From contig NZ_LODW01000054.1 of NCBI RefSeq assembly GCF_002914525.1, positions 1 through 64,000 on the forward strand: DNA of 64,000 nt. Direction: 5' to 3'. The notes beneath the pieces are model-generated. The model was given only the letters and a program-made list of their open reading frames with translations. It was not told the origin of the DNA and did not search any database. Positions 55,491-64,000 of the stretch are shown here, piece by piece (the stretch's first letter is position 1; each line of letters starts with the position of its first letter). Source of the stretch: Rhizobium hidalgonense. GTDB lineage: Bacteria; Pseudomonadota; Alphaproteobacteria; Rhizobiales; Rhizobiaceae. Position numbers and translations under genes: made by a program.

Positions 55491-55958
55491 TTATACACGG
55501 TCTTCGCGCGGACGGCGCGGACGGTCTTCGCGGTCGCCGAAGCCACCTTCACGCGGCGGACGCGGGCCACGGTCACGATCGCCGAAGCCGCCTTCACGCG
55601 GGCCACGGCCGCCTTCGCGCGGACGGTCGTCGCGGTCGCGCTTCTGCATCATGGCAGACGGACCTTCTTCATGCTTCTCGACGGCGATCGTCATGTAGCG
55701 AAGAACGTCTTCGCTGATGCGCATCTGACGTTCCATTTCCTGGACGGCAGCAGCCGGTGCATCGATGTCCATCAGGGCATAGTGTGCCTTGCGGTTCTTC
55801 TTGATGCGGTAGGTGAGGGACTTGAGGCCCCAGTTCTCGATACGCCCGACTTTACCGCCGTTAGCTTCGATCACACCCTTGTACTGTTCTACGAGGGCAT
55901 CGACCTGCTGAGCGGAAATATCCTGCCGGGCAAGGAATACATGTTCATAAAGAGCCAT
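55491..55958 (-). CDS. rpsF: 30S ribosomal protein S6 with RG-rich tail
   Basis: 155 residues. The S6 domain fills the first 105 residues ([33 protein letters not shown]). The last 50 are an Arg/Gly/Asp-rich tail with repeated REGGFGDR units. E. coli S6 ends in glutamates added after translation; here the tail is encoded and mostly basic. S6 forms a pair with S18 on 16S rRNA. First gene of the block, so the promoter lies upstream. Confidence 0.97.
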   Translation of the reverse strand: MALYEHVFLARQDISAQQVDALVEQYKGVIEANGGKVGRIENWGLKSLTYRIKKNRKAHYALMDIDAPAAAVQEMERQMRISEDVLRYMTIAVEKHEEGPSAMMQKRDRDDRPREGGRGPREGGFGDRDRGPRPPREGGFGDREDRPRRPREDRV

Positions 55959-56274
55959 GACAGCTTTGCCTTTCTTGCGTTTGGTTCAACCCGATATTCG
56001 GCGGCTAAGCCTCAACGACTGCTCCTGATTGGGCGGACCCAGGCAAGAAAGCGTTTTCCGAGACGGTCGAGAGCGGAGACACGGGAGGCTGGAACGCTTC
56101 CGTTCCGAACGATTTCCAAGAGGAAACCGGCCCTCCGTTCAGCCACCAGCCAGAGGACCGGGTTAACGAACAGGGCGGCTTATACGGATTTTTCGCGGGA
56201 AGGCAAGCCCAATCGGACATGCGAGCCCGACGCAGACCGATCGGCAGCGTCGGGCCTGGACGAGAGGGACAGGG
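55959..56274. other. Gene-free stretch upstream of rpsF
   Basis: It should hold the promoter and leader of the rpsF block, read on the minus strand, and the 3' end of the aldo/keto reductase gene. The first 20 nt before rpsF carry a GAAAGGCAAAG ribosome site. I see no gene and no clear regulatory RNA. Confidence 0.5.
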
Positions 56275-57318
56275 TCAGAGCGTCAGCGGATACTGCCGGT
56301 GCACCTTGGCGATCTCCGCTAAGACCTCGTCCGAAAGCCTCAGGTCGGCCGCGCCGATATCGACTTTCAGCTGCTCCATCGTGGTTGCGCCGATGATGGC
56401 CGAGGCCATGAAGGGCCTGGACAGGCAGAAGGCGAGCGCCATGGCGGCCGGGTCGAGGCCGTATTTGCGTGCGATCTCCAGATAGGCCTTGGTCGCCGGC
56501 TCCTGCAACGGCTGCAGGCGACCGCCGATATCGTGGTTGATCGAGCCGCGCGAGCCCTTCGGCCTCTGACCATCGACATATTTGCCGGACAAGATGCCGC
56601 CGGCAAGCGGCGAATAGGCGAGCAGCCCGACATCCTCGTGATGCGAGAGCTCGGCGAGATCGAGGTCGAAATGGCGATAGAGCAGATTATATTCGTTCTG
56701 GACGCTGGCAACGCGCGGCAGGCTCTTCTGTTCAGACAGTGTCAGGTATTTCTGGATGCCCCAGCTGGTTTCGTTGGAAAGGCCGATCGCCCGGATCTTG
56801 CCTTCCTTCACCAGTGCGCCGAGCGTTTCCAGGATGTCGAGCATATTGGCGACGGCCTTGTCGCGATCCTGGTTGAACGGATTGTAGCCCCAATTCTGGC
56901 GGAAATGGAAATGGCCGCGGTTCGGCCAGTGGACCTGGTAGAGATCGACATAATCGGTCCGCAGCCGCTTGAGGCTAGCCTCAAGCGCCAGCCGGATATT
57001 CCTCGCATCCGCACCTTCGCCGCCGCGCAAATAATCGCGGCCGCGTCCGGCGACCTTGGTGGCAAGCGCGATATCTCCGCGCTTGCCTGATTTTTCGAAC
57101 CAGCTGCCGATATAGTCTTCGGTCCAGCCCTGTGTTTCCGGCGAAACCGGTGTTGTGGGATAAAGTTCGGCAGTATCGAAGAAATTGACGCCCTTTTCGA
57201 CGGCGTAATCCATCTGCGCATGCGCGTCGGTTTCGCTGTTTTGCGAACCCCAGGTCATGGTGCCAAGGCAGATTTCTGAAACGGAAATGTCGGTGCGGCC
57301 GAGTGACTTGTACTTCAT
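56275..57318 (-). CDS. Aldo/keto reductase (Tas-like)
   Basis: 347 residues from ATG 57318 (AAGG 9 nt upstream); about 50 codons of open frame upstream are not coding. The N-terminus MKYKSLGRTDISVSEICLGT and the motifs FFDTAELYP, LATKVAGRGRDY and YQVHWPNRG give the catalytic Asp, Tyr, Lys and His. The order and RGHFHFRQNWGYNP insert match the Tas group of NADP(H) reductases. Substrate unknown. Divergent from fabD. Confidence 0.94.
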   Translation of the reverse strand: MKYKSLGRTDISVSEICLGTMTWGSQNSETDAHAQMDYAVEKGVNFFDTAELYPTTPVSPETQGWTEDYIGSWFEKSGKRGDIALATKVAGRGRDYLRGGEGADARNIRLALEASLKRLRTDYVDLYQVHWPNRGHFHFRQNWGYNPFNQDRDKAVANMLDILETLGALVKEGKIRAIGLSNETSWGIQKYLTLSEQKSLPRVASVQNEYNLLYRHFDLDLAELSHHEDVGLLAYSPLAGGILSGKYVDGQRPKGSRGSINHDIGGRLQPLQEPATKAYLEIARKYGLDPAAMALAFCLSRPFMASAIIGATTMEQLKVDIGAADLRLSDEVLAEIAKVHRQYPLTL

Positions 57319-57550
57319 GAGAAAACCTTGGGAGAGAGCTGAAGCCTTGTGAAGGAGCTGAAGCCTTGGGAAGGACCGGGCAAATCTAGGCCGGATTTGG
57401 CGGAGCGCAAGAGTAAAAACCGGGCTTTTGTGCGTGCGCGACAGGCTTTGCCGAGAATGAGCCGCCACTTGACTCTGCCGGAAAGAATGTCAATTGGAGG
57501 CAAAACAGCCTCAAGGGGCGCAATCAGCGGCAAGAGCCAGGGACACGAGA

Positions 57551-58495
57551 ATGACCATTGCTTTCACTTTTCCCGGTCAGGGCAGTCAGGCCGTCGGCAT
57601 GGGCAAGGATCTCGCCGAGAACTTCGCCGAAGCCCGCGCCGTTTTCCAAGAGGTCGATGAGGCGCTCGGTGAAAAGCTTTCTCATGTCATGTTCAACGGT
57701 CCCGAGGATACCTTGACCTTGACGGCGAACGCCCAGCCGGCGCTGATGGCCGTCTCGATCGCCATTATCCGCATTCTCCAGGCCAAGGGGCTCGATCTGA
57801 AGTCCAAGGTCGCCTATGTCGCCGGCCATTCGCTTGGTGAATATTCGGCCCTTTGCGCCGCCGGCACGTTCTCGCTCGCTGACACGGCGCGGCTGCTGCG
57901 CATCCGCGGCAATGCCATGCAGGCGGCCGTGCCCGTCGGCGTCGGCGCCATGGCAGCGATCATCGGCCTCGAACATGCCGACGTCATCGCCGTCTGCCAG
58001 GAAGCGGCCGCCACCGGCGCCTGCCAGATCGCCAACGACAATGGAGGCGGCCAGATCGTCATCTCGGGCGAGAAGGCAGCCGTCGAAAAGGCCGCCGGCC
58101 TGGCAACCGACAAGGGCGCCAAGCGCGCCATCCTGCTGCCGGTCTCCGCCCCCTTCCATTCCAAGCTGATGGCGCCTGCTGCCGAGGCCATGCGCGAAGC
58201 GCTGGCAAAGGTCGCCAAGTCCGATCCCGTTGTGCCCCTGATCGCAAATGTCCGCGCCGCGCCGGTGACCACGGCCGACGAGATCGTCAACTTGCTGGTC
58301 GAGCAGGTGACCGGCCAAGTCCGCTGGCGCGAGACGGTGGAATGGTTCGCCGGAAACGGTGTCGCCACGCTTTATGAACTCGGCTCCGGCAAGGTGCTGA
58401 CCGGCCTTGCGCGGCGCATCGACAAGACGATCAACGGCATCTCCGTCAACGGTCCGGCGGATATCGACGCGGCCGTCGCCGCCCTCATGGCCTGA
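57551..58495 (+). CDS. fabD: Malonyl-CoA:ACP transacylase
   Basis: 314 residues from ATG 57551; open frame upstream is ignored. Motifs: FPGQGSQAVGMG at the start, GHSLGEYSAL with the catalytic serine (about 92), and the histidine in SAPFHSKLM (about 201). It loads malonate on acyl carrier protein for chain extension. First gene of the fab cluster; fabG is 38 nt on. Confidence 0.97.
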   Translation: MTIAFTFPGQGSQAVGMGKDLAENFAEARAVFQEVDEALGEKLSHVMFNGPEDTLTLTANAQPALMAVSIAIIRILQAKGLDLKSKVAYVAGHSLGEYSALCAAGTFSLADTARLLRIRGNAMQAAVPVGVGAMAAIIGLEHADVIAVCQEAAATGACQIANDNGGGQIVISGEKAAVEKAAGLATDKGAKRAILLPVSAPFHSKLMAPAAEAMREALAKVAKSDPVVPLIANVRAAPVTTADEIVNLLVEQVTGQVRWRETVEWFAGNGVATLYELGSGKVLTGLARRIDKTINGISVNGPADIDAAVAALMA

Positions 58496-58533
58496 TTGGT
58501 ATTTCCAGATATCCAGATATAAGGAACGTTTCC

Positions 58534-59271
58534 ATGTTCGATCTTTCTGGCCGCAAGGCTCTCGTCACCGGCGCATCGGGCGGTATCGGCGAGGAAATCG
58601 CCCGCCTTCTCCATAAGCAGGGCGCCATCGTCGGCCTGCACGGCACCCGCGTCGAGAAGCTGGAAGCGTTGGCCGCCGAGCTTGGCGAGCGCGTCAAGAT
58701 CTTCCCAGCAAACCTTTCCGACCGCGATGAGGTCAAGGCGCTCGGCCAGAAGGCCGAGGCCGAGCTCGAAGGCGTCGATATTCTGGTCAACAATGCCGGC
58801 ATCACCAAGGACGGCCTGTTCGTGCGCATGAGCGACGAGGATTGGGACGCCGTTCTCGAAGTGAACCTGACGTCGACCTTCCGGCTGACGCGCGAATTGA
58901 CGCATCCGATGATGCGCCGCCGCTATGGTCGCATCATCAACATCACCTCGATCGTCGGCGTCACCGGCAATCCGGGCCAAGCCAATTACTGCGCTTCCAA
59001 GGCCGGCATGATCGGCTTCACCAAGTCGCTCGCGCAGGAAATCGCCACCCGCAACGTGACGGTCAACTGCGTGGCGCCCGGCTTTATCGAAAGCGCCATG
59101 ACCGGCAAGCTGAACGACAAGCAGAAGGAAGCGATCATGGGGGCGATCCCGATGAAGCGCATGGGCACGGGCGGCGAGGTTGCTTCGGCGGTCGCTTATC
59201 TTGCATCCTCCGAGGCCGCCTATATGACGGGCCAGACGCTGCACGTAAACGGCGGCATGGCGATGATCTGA
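58534..59271 (+). CDS. fabG: 3-oxoacyl-[ACP] reductase
   Basis: 245 residues, SDR fold. Cofactor motif TGASGGIGEE, NNAGITKDG, catalytic serine in ITSIVGVTG and the YCASKAG pair Tyr-x3-Lys. It reduces the 3-keto group with NADPH during fatty-acid extension. AAGGAA precedes the ATG. A 287-nt gap with structured sequence separates it from acpP. Confidence 0.97.
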   Translation: MFDLSGRKALVTGASGGIGEEIARLLHKQGAIVGLHGTRVEKLEALAAELGERVKIFPANLSDRDEVKALGQKAEAELEGVDILVNNAGITKDGLFVRMSDEDWDAVLEVNLTSTFRLTRELTHPMMRRRYGRIINITSIVGVTGNPGQANYCASKAGMIGFTKSLAQEIATRNVTVNCVAPGFIESAMTGKLNDKQKEAIMGAIPMKRMGTGGEVASAVAYLASSEAAYMTGQTLHVNGGMAMI

Positions 59272-59474
59272 AACGACAAACCGCTGGCATGGGAAGTTTT
59301 CCGCCAATAGCATGTTGAGCAATCACGAACCGTTGATTTTCTCGCTTTGCGGCAGACCTAAAGCATGTTAAGCGGGCCAATGACTGTCAACAGTCGTCCC
59401 GAGAAAGCAGACGGACCGGCGGGCTTTTCGCAAGCCTGGGACCTCTCTGAAGCCGGGTAAACGAGTTTGCCGAG

Positions 59475-59530
59475 GATGTCTGAAAACATCGCAGGCTGAA
59501 ACAGGGTAGGGGTGCCGCAACGGCATTCCG
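59475..59530 (+). promoter_or_regulatory. Possible structured leader of acpP
   Basis: Two hairpins lie close before acpP: gatgt / acatc (59475-59490) and ggggtgccg / cggcattcc (59509-59529, with G-U pairs). They end about 30 nt before the ATG. Whether they fold in the mRNA or act as control elements is not known. Confidence 0.35.
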
Positions 59531-59558
59531 ATCAGGACATAAGGTCGAGGAAACCGAC

Positions 59559-59795
59559 ATGAGCGATATCGCAGAACGCGTAAAGAAAATTGTTATTGAT
59601 CATCTTGGCGTCGATGCCGACAAGGTCGTCGAGAGCGCCAGCTTTATCGACGATCTGGGCGCTGACTCGCTCGACACGGTCGAACTTGTCATGGCTTTCG
59701 AAGAAGAATTCGGCGTTGAAATTCCTGACGACGCTGCCGACTCGATCCTGACGGTCGGCGATGCAGTGAAGTTTATCGAGAAGGCCCAGGCCTGA
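59559..59795 (+). CDS. acpP: Acyl carrier protein
   Basis: 78 residues, highly acidic. The phosphopantetheine serine is in [19 protein letters not shown] (about residue 37). It carries growing acyl chains for the fab enzymes encoded on both sides. GAGGAAACCGAC precedes the ATG. A strong terminator follows, so expression can be set apart from fabF. Confidence 0.98.
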   Translation: MSDIAERVKKIVIDHLGVDADKVVESASFIDDLGADSLDTVELVMAFEEEFGVEIPDDAADSILTVGDAVKFIEKAQA

Positions 59796-59810
59796 TTCTG
59801 TAATTTTGAG

Positions 59811-59841
59811 AAAGGGCGGGCCTGGAGTCCGCCCTTTTCTT
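59811..59841 (+). terminator. Terminator of acpP
   Basis: A perfect 9-bp stem (aaagggcgg / ccgcccttt) with a 9-nt loop ends in ttttctttt. It lies 15 nt after the stop. Confidence 0.9.
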
Positions 59842-59888
59842 TTCGGCATATTTCTCCATAGAACATAAGAGACGGGGGAAAGCACGCG

Positions 59889-61151
59889 ATGAGACGTGTC
59901 GTCATAACGGGTACCGGCATGGTATCACCCTTGGGATGCGGAACCGAGGTGACATGGTCCCGGCTGCTTGCCGGCCAGAACGGCGCCCGCCTCGTCACCG
60001 AATTCGAGGTCGACGATCTTCCCGCCAAGATTGCCTGCCGTATTCCCATCGGCGACGGCACCGACGGCACCTTCAACGTCGATCAGTGGATGGAGCCGAA
60101 GGAGCAGCGCAAGGTCGATCCCTTCATCATCTACGGCATGGCCGCCGCCGATATGGCGCTTGCCGATGCCGGCTGGCATCCTAAGACCGATGAGGACCAG
60201 ATCGCCACCGGTGTGCTGATCGGCTCCGGCATCGGCGGCATCGAAGGCATCGTCGAGGCAGGATATACCCTGCGCGACAAGGGCCCGCGCCGCATTTCCC
60301 CCTTCTTCATTCCCGGCCGCCTGATCAACCTCGTCTCCGGCCAAGTCTCGATCCGCCACAAGCTGCGCGGACCCAATCATTCAGTCGTCACCGCCTGCTC
60401 GACAGGCGCGCATGCGATCGGTGATGCCGCGCGGCTGATCGCGCTTGGTGACGCCGACGTCATGGTCGCCGGCGGAACAGAATCTCCCGTCAGCCGCATT
60501 TCGCTCGCCGGTTTTGCCGCCTGCAAGGCGCTGTCGACCCAGCACAATGACGACCCGCAGAAGGCTTCGCGCCCCTATGACCGCGACCGTGACGGTTTCG
60601 TTATGGGCGAGGGCGCCGGCATCGTCGTGCTCGAGGAACTGGAACACGCCAAGGCGCGCGGTGCCAGAATCTACGCCGAAATCGTCGGCTACGGCCTGTC
60701 GGGCGACGCGTATCACATCACCGCGCCGTCCGAAGACGGCGAGGGCGCCGGTCGCTGCATGGCGATGGCGCTGAAGCGGGCCGGGCTGACGCCGGCCGAT
60801 ATCGATTACATCAACGCCCACGGTACCTCGACCATGGCCGACACGATCGAGCTCGGCGCCGTCGAGCGGTTGGTCGGCAATGCGGCGTCGAAGATCTCCA
60901 TGTCCTCGACCAAATCGGCGACCGGACACCTTCTCGGTGCCGCCGGCGCGATCGAGGCGATCTTCACCACGCTTGCCATCCGTGACAATGTCGCGCCGCC
61001 AACGCTTAATCTCGACAACCCCGAGCGCGAAACGGCGATCGATCTTGTTCCGCACAAAGCGCGCGAGCGAGAAATCAATGTGGCGCTGTCCAACTCGTTC
61101 GGATTCGGCGGCACGAACGCGTCGCTCGTTCTGCGCCGTTACGCGCAATAA
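59889..61151 (+). CDS. fabF: 3-oxoacyl-[ACP] synthase II
   Basis: 420 residues. Ketosynthase catalytic triad: cysteine in VTACSTGAHAIG (about 170), histidine in NAHGTSTMAD (about 310) and histidine in SATGHLLGAAG (about 347). It extends acyl chains by two carbons, including the palmitoleate to vaccenate step in known members. A GGGGGAAAGCACGCG box precedes the ATG. mltG follows by 178 nt. Confidence 0.97.
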   Translation: MRRVVITGTGMVSPLGCGTEVTWSRLLAGQNGARLVTEFEVDDLPAKIACRIPIGDGTDGTFNVDQWMEPKEQRKVDPFIIYGMAAADMALADAGWHPKTDEDQIATGVLIGSGIGGIEGIVEAGYTLRDKGPRRISPFFIPGRLINLVSGQVSIRHKLRGPNHSVVTACSTGAHAIGDAARLIALGDADVMVAGGTESPVSRISLAGFAACKALSTQHNDDPQKASRPYDRDRDGFVMGEGAGIVVLEELEHAKARGARIYAEIVGYGLSGDAYHITAPSEDGEGAGRCMAMALKRAGLTPADIDYINAHGTSTMADTIELGAVERLVGNAASKISMSSTKSATGHLLGAAGAIEAIFTTLAIRDNVAPPTLNLDNPERETAIDLVPHKAREREINVALSNSFGFGGTNASLVLRRYAQ

Positions 61152-61328
61152 GAGACATGCGCGCGGTGTAACGGGTGTCCCTTACGCCGGCCGGTCCTCG
61201 CAGTTGCTTAGAAGAGCGTGCGGGAGCATAACGACCAGCAACGGCGCCGTTGAGCGGCGGCAGAACCTGCTTTTGCCGCATTGCTTCGCGAAATAGCGAA
61301 GTGAGGGTCAAGTTTTAGAGGATTGCCG

Positions 61329-62567
61329 GTGAGCGATACGACGAACCAGAGCAACGATACCCCGCAGGGCGAGAACGGCCGGCAAGGGCAGAAGGGACCG
61401 ATCATCCCGAAGTCGCCGAGCGAGGCCCTGCGTCCGGAGCGCGTTCCGGAGCCGCCGAAACGGTCCAAGAAAGCCCGCGGCCAGGTCGTTCTTTTCCTGA
61501 ACTTCATCATGACGATGGCGGTGCTGGTTTGCGTCGTTGCCGTCATCGGCTTCTACTACGCCACATCGACCTATCGGAACCCCGGTCCGCTGCAGACCAA
61601 CACCAATTTCATCATCCGCAATGGCGCCGGTCTCGCAGAAATTGCCACGAACCTCGAGCGCAACGCGATCATCAGCGATGCCCGCATTTTCCGCTATCTC
61701 ACGGCAACGCATCTTTCTGCCGGTGAGAGCCTGAAGGCCGGTGAATATGAGATCAAGGCCAGGGCCTCCATGAGCGATATCATGGAGCTGCTGAAATCGG
61801 GCAAATCAATTCTCTATTCCGTTTCCTTCCCCGAGGGACTGACGGTCCGCCAGATGTTCAACCGCATGCTGGAAGACAAGGTGCTGGAAGGCGATCTGCC
61901 GGCCGCCCTGCCGGCCGAGGGCAGCCTGCGCCCGGATACCTACAAGTTTTCGCGCGGCACCAGGCGCTCGGAAATCATCCAGCAGATGGCGGCGGCACAG
62001 CAGAAAATCGTCGATCAGATCTGGGACAAGCGCGACGCCTCGCTGCCGCTGCGATCCAAGGAAGAATTCGTGACGCTCGCCTCGATCGTCGAAAAGGAAA
62101 CTGGCGTAGCCGACGAACGTGCCCATGTCGCCTCGGTTTTCTTGAACCGGCTCGGCAAGGGCATGCGCCTGCAGTCCGATCCGACCATTATTTACGGTCT
62201 TTTCGGCGGCGACGGCAAACCCGCCGACCGGCCGATCTACCAGTCGGACCTGAAGCGGGACACGCCATACAACACCTATGTCATCAAGGGCCTGCCGCCG
62301 ACGCCGATCGCCAATCCCGGCAAGGATGCGCTCGAAGCTGTCGCCAATCCCTGGAAGACGCAGGATCTCTATTTCGTCGCCGATGGCACCGGTGGCCATG
62401 TTTTCGCCGCGACGCTCGAGGAGCACAATGCCAACGTCAAGCGTTGGCGCAAGCTCGAGGCAGACAAGGGCTCGGATCCCAACATCGCCGTCGACGGTCA
62501 GCCGGAAGAGCAGCCGGCGGATGACGGTGCTGCCGTCGCGCCGCCGAAGAAAAAGAAGATCAACTGA
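61329..62567 (+). CDS. mltG: Endolytic transglycosylase MltG (YceG family)
   Basis: 412 residues from GTG 61329 (AGAGG 8 nt upstream); a TTG two codons earlier is open. A proline/serine-rich cytoplasmic start precedes one membrane helix (about 55-80). The YceG domain shows FPEGLTVRQMF, the catalytic glutamate in LASIVEKETG (about 257), and the GLPPTPIANPG end motif. It cuts nascent glycan strands and is thought to end their growth. The C-terminus is Pro/Lys-rich. Confidence 0.95.
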   Translation: MSDTTNQSNDTPQGENGRQGQKGPIIPKSPSEALRPERVPEPPKRSKKARGQVVLFLNFIMTMAVLVCVVAVIGFYYATSTYRNPGPLQTNTNFIIRNGAGLAEIATNLERNAIISDARIFRYLTATHLSAGESLKAGEYEIKARASMSDIMELLKSGKSILYSVSFPEGLTVRQMFNRMLEDKVLEGDLPAALPAEGSLRPDTYKFSRGTRRSEIIQQMAAAQQKIVDQIWDKRDASLPLRSKEEFVTLASIVEKETGVADERAHVASVFLNRLGKGMRLQSDPTIIYGLFGGDGKPADRPIYQSDLKRDTPYNTYVIKGLPPTPIANPGKDALEAVANPWKTQDLYFVADGTGGHVFAATLEEHNANVKRWRKLEADKGSDPNIAVDGQPEEQPADDGAAVAPPKKKKIN

Positions 62568-62585
62568 CAACTTCTGGAGGCTCGT

Positions 62586-63473
62586 ATGGCTTTGCAATCC
62601 ATGACCGGTTTTGCGCGACGCGAGGGAACGAGCGGCCGCTGGCGCTGGGCATGGGAACTGCGTTCGGTCAACGGCAAGGGCCTCGACTTGCGGCTGCGCC
62701 TGCCGCCCGGCCTCGAGCGCATGGAGGCGGACGTCCGCCGCGTTGCCGGCGAAAGCTTCAGCCGCGGCAACCTGCAGGCCTCGCTCTCCGTCACCGCCGA
62801 CGAGAACCGCTTCGAGGCTGTGTTGAATAAGCAGGCACTCGCTGCCGTGCTTGCTATGCACGAGCAATTGGAAGGGATAATCGATCCGTCGCCGCTGAAG
62901 CTCGATACCCTGCTTCTGGTGCGCGGCATCGTGGAATTCCGCGAAAGCGAGGATGGCGAGGAAGCGCTTGCCGCCCGTGATGCGGAAATCGCTGCCGGCC
63001 TGTTGGCAGCCCTTGCCGATCTCAGAGCGATGCGGGAGCAGGAAGGGGCGGCGCTGACCCGCATTCTGCTCGACCATATCGCGACGATCGAAGGCCTGAC
63101 GCGGACGATCGAGGCTGATCCCTCACGTTCGCCGCAGGAGATCGCCGCGCGGCTTGCCGCGCAGGTCGCCTTGCTGATGGACGGCATGGCCGCGCTCGAT
63201 CGCGACAGGCTGCATGCCGAAGCCGCATTGCTGGCGACCAAGGCGGATCTGCGCGAGGAAATCGATCGTCTAAAGGCGCATGTCGCCGCGGCGCGCGATC
63301 TCCTGGTGAAAGATGGTCCGGCCGGCCGCCGGCTGGACTTCCTTGCACAGGAATTTAACCGCGAATCGAATACCATCTGCTCGAAGTCGAATGCCTCGGC
63401 GGTCACCGCCGCGGGCATCGAGTTGAAAGTCGTCATCGACCAGTTCCGCGAGCAGGTCCAGAATTTGGAGTAA
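62586..63473 (+). CDS. yicC: YicC-family endoribonuclease-like protein
   Basis: 295 residues. The start MALQSMTGFAR and the ELRSVNGKGLDLRLRLP block are the YicC signature; the C-terminal part has the REEIDRLKAH and GRRLDFLAQEFNRE blocks. E. coli YicC is a ribonuclease or RNA-decay factor linked to stationary phase. It lies 3 nt before gmk, a pairing seen in many bacteria. Confidence 0.95.
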   Translation: MALQSMTGFARREGTSGRWRWAWELRSVNGKGLDLRLRLPPGLERMEADVRRVAGESFSRGNLQASLSVTADENRFEAVLNKQALAAVLAMHEQLEGIIDPSPLKLDTLLLVRGIVEFRESEDGEEALAARDAEIAAGLLAALADLRAMREQEGAALTRILLDHIATIEGLTRTIEADPSRSPQEIAARLAAQVALLMDGMAALDRDRLHAEAALLATKADLREEIDRLKAHVAAARDLLVKDGPAGRRLDFLAQEFNRESNTICSKSNASAVTAAGIELKVVIDQFREQVQNLE

Positions 63474-63476
63474 GAC

Positions 63477-64000
63477 ATGAAACCGGCGAAATCCTCGCCC
63501 GTGCAGATCGCCCGCCGCGGTCTGATGCTTGTCATCTCGTCGCCGTCGGGCGCCGGCAAGTCCACCATCGCGCGCACGCTGCTGGAGAAGGACAGGCAAA
63601 TCGGCCTCTCCGTCAGCGTCACCACCCGGCAGCGCCGCCCGAGCGAAATCGAGGACGTGCATTATCACTTCAAGAGCGTTCGCGAGTTCGAGCGGATGCG
63701 CGATAGCGACGCGCTGCTCGAATCGGCCGAGGTGCATGGCAATTTTTACGGCACGCCGCGCGAGCCGGTCGAGCAGGCCATGGCCGAAGGCCGCGATATG
63801 CTCTTCGATATCGACTGGCAGGGCGCCCAGCAATTGCAGGAGAAGATGTCGGCCGATGTGGTTTCGATCTTCGTGCTGCCGCCGACCATGACCGAGTTGC
63901 AGTCGCGGCTGCACCGCCGCGCCGAGGATTCCGAGGAGGTCATCCAGACGCGCCTCGCCAACAGCCGCGCCGAGATCGCCCACTGGCGCGAATATGACTA
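63477..64000 (+). CDS. gmk: Guanylate kinase, N-terminal part
   Basis: 174 complete codons lie in the window; the gene runs off its end. The P-loop [10 protein letters not shown] (about residues 21-30) and the GMP-binding stretch [11 protein letters not shown] with the following VHYHF are complete, as is the [11 protein letters not shown] block. It converts GMP to GDP with ATP. The frame starts 3 nt after the yicC stop. Confidence 0.96.
   Translation, partial: MKPAKSSPVQIARRGLMLVISSPSGAGKSTIARTLLEKDRQIGLSVSVTTRQRRPSEIEDVHYHFKSVREFERMRDSDALLESAEVHGNFYGTPREPVEQAMAEGRDMLFDIDWQGAQQLQEKMSADVVSIFVLPPTMTELQSRLHRRAEDSEEVIQTRLANSRAEIAHWREYD

Noticed and set aside
55505..55640. Short repeats in the rpsF end, considered as a CRISPR or minisatellite
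   Set aside because: The units are inside the reading frame of S6 and code for its RG-rich tail; no spacers of even length are present.
62498..63625. 375-residue serine/arginine-rich frame antisense to yicC
   Set aside because: Low-complexity composition and full overlap with yicC and the gmk start mark it as a shadow.

Overview
The window reads as a stretch of the main chromosome of a fast-growing Rhizobium, most likely of the R. etli / R. leguminosarum group. The support is GC-rich coding sequence with strong shadow ORFs, rhizobial gene order (rpoZ-rsh; lepB-rnc-era; rpsF-rpsR-DUF2232-rplI-dnaB-alr-radA-cvpA-purF; fabD-fabG-acpP-fabF-mltG-yicC-gmk), and several copies of palindromic intergenic elements of the rhizobial mosaic-repeat kind. 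I see no tRNA, rRNA, insertion sequence, prophage or CRISPR array.

Layout. 1-5.7 kb: porin tail with its terminator, a hydrolase and a soluble lytic transglycosylase (minus strand), then dapA and smpB, and a NYN-domain protein facing back. 5.9-16.3 kb: rpoZ, the bifunctional (p)ppGpp enzyme rsh, a 49-residue DUF3563 gene, a DUF2062 membrane protein, acpS, lepB, rnc and era, then a Crp/FNR-type regulator and a single-domain receiver before recO, and an aldo/keto reductase. 16.4-28 kb: accessory metabolism and signalling (MOSC protein, two HD hydrolases, a PAS-GGDEF-EAL protein, EF-hand protein, sodC, MscS channel, a coupled ygfZ-HD-phosphatase operon, exported proteins of unknown role, Nudix, YnfA, YedK/HMCES). 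28-35 kb: phospholipid synthesis (psd, pssA), an Atm1-type ABC exporter, a large LysM envelope protein, and a LOG-family protein. 35-45 kb: RarD-type transporter, citramalate synthase, a four-gene overlapping operon of three GFA-family paralogues plus proline iminopeptidase, cysS, a GH25 muramidase, an SDR, and purF. 45-56 kb: cvpA, radA, alr, dnaB and the rplI/rpsR/rpsF ribosomal block, all on the minus strand. Plus-strand amino-acid exporter genes (LysE; AraC-AzlC-AzlD) sit between them. 56-64 kb: a Tas-like aldo/keto reductase, then the fatty-acid cluster fabD-fabG-acpP-fabF, mltG, yicC and the start of gmk.

How the genes fit together. Most of the window is growth machinery: cell wall (dapA, alr, transglycosylases, mltG), lipid (acpS, fab genes, psd, pssA), translation quality control and ribosome assembly (smpB, era, rnc, S6, S18, L9), replication and repair (dnaB, recO, radA, YedK) and the stringent response (rsh, rpoZ).

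I did not find a clear new defence or mobile system. The observations most worth checking are a promoter plus terminator-like hairpin directly in front of rsh, four tandem 22-nt repeats starting on the acpS stop codon, a tandem triplication of GFA-family genes coupled to proline iminopeptidase, an envelope LysM protein with a duplicated helical module, and mosaic repeats that end on the stop codons of neighbouring genes. All start choices, hairpins and promoters were read by eye; no database search or folding program was run.
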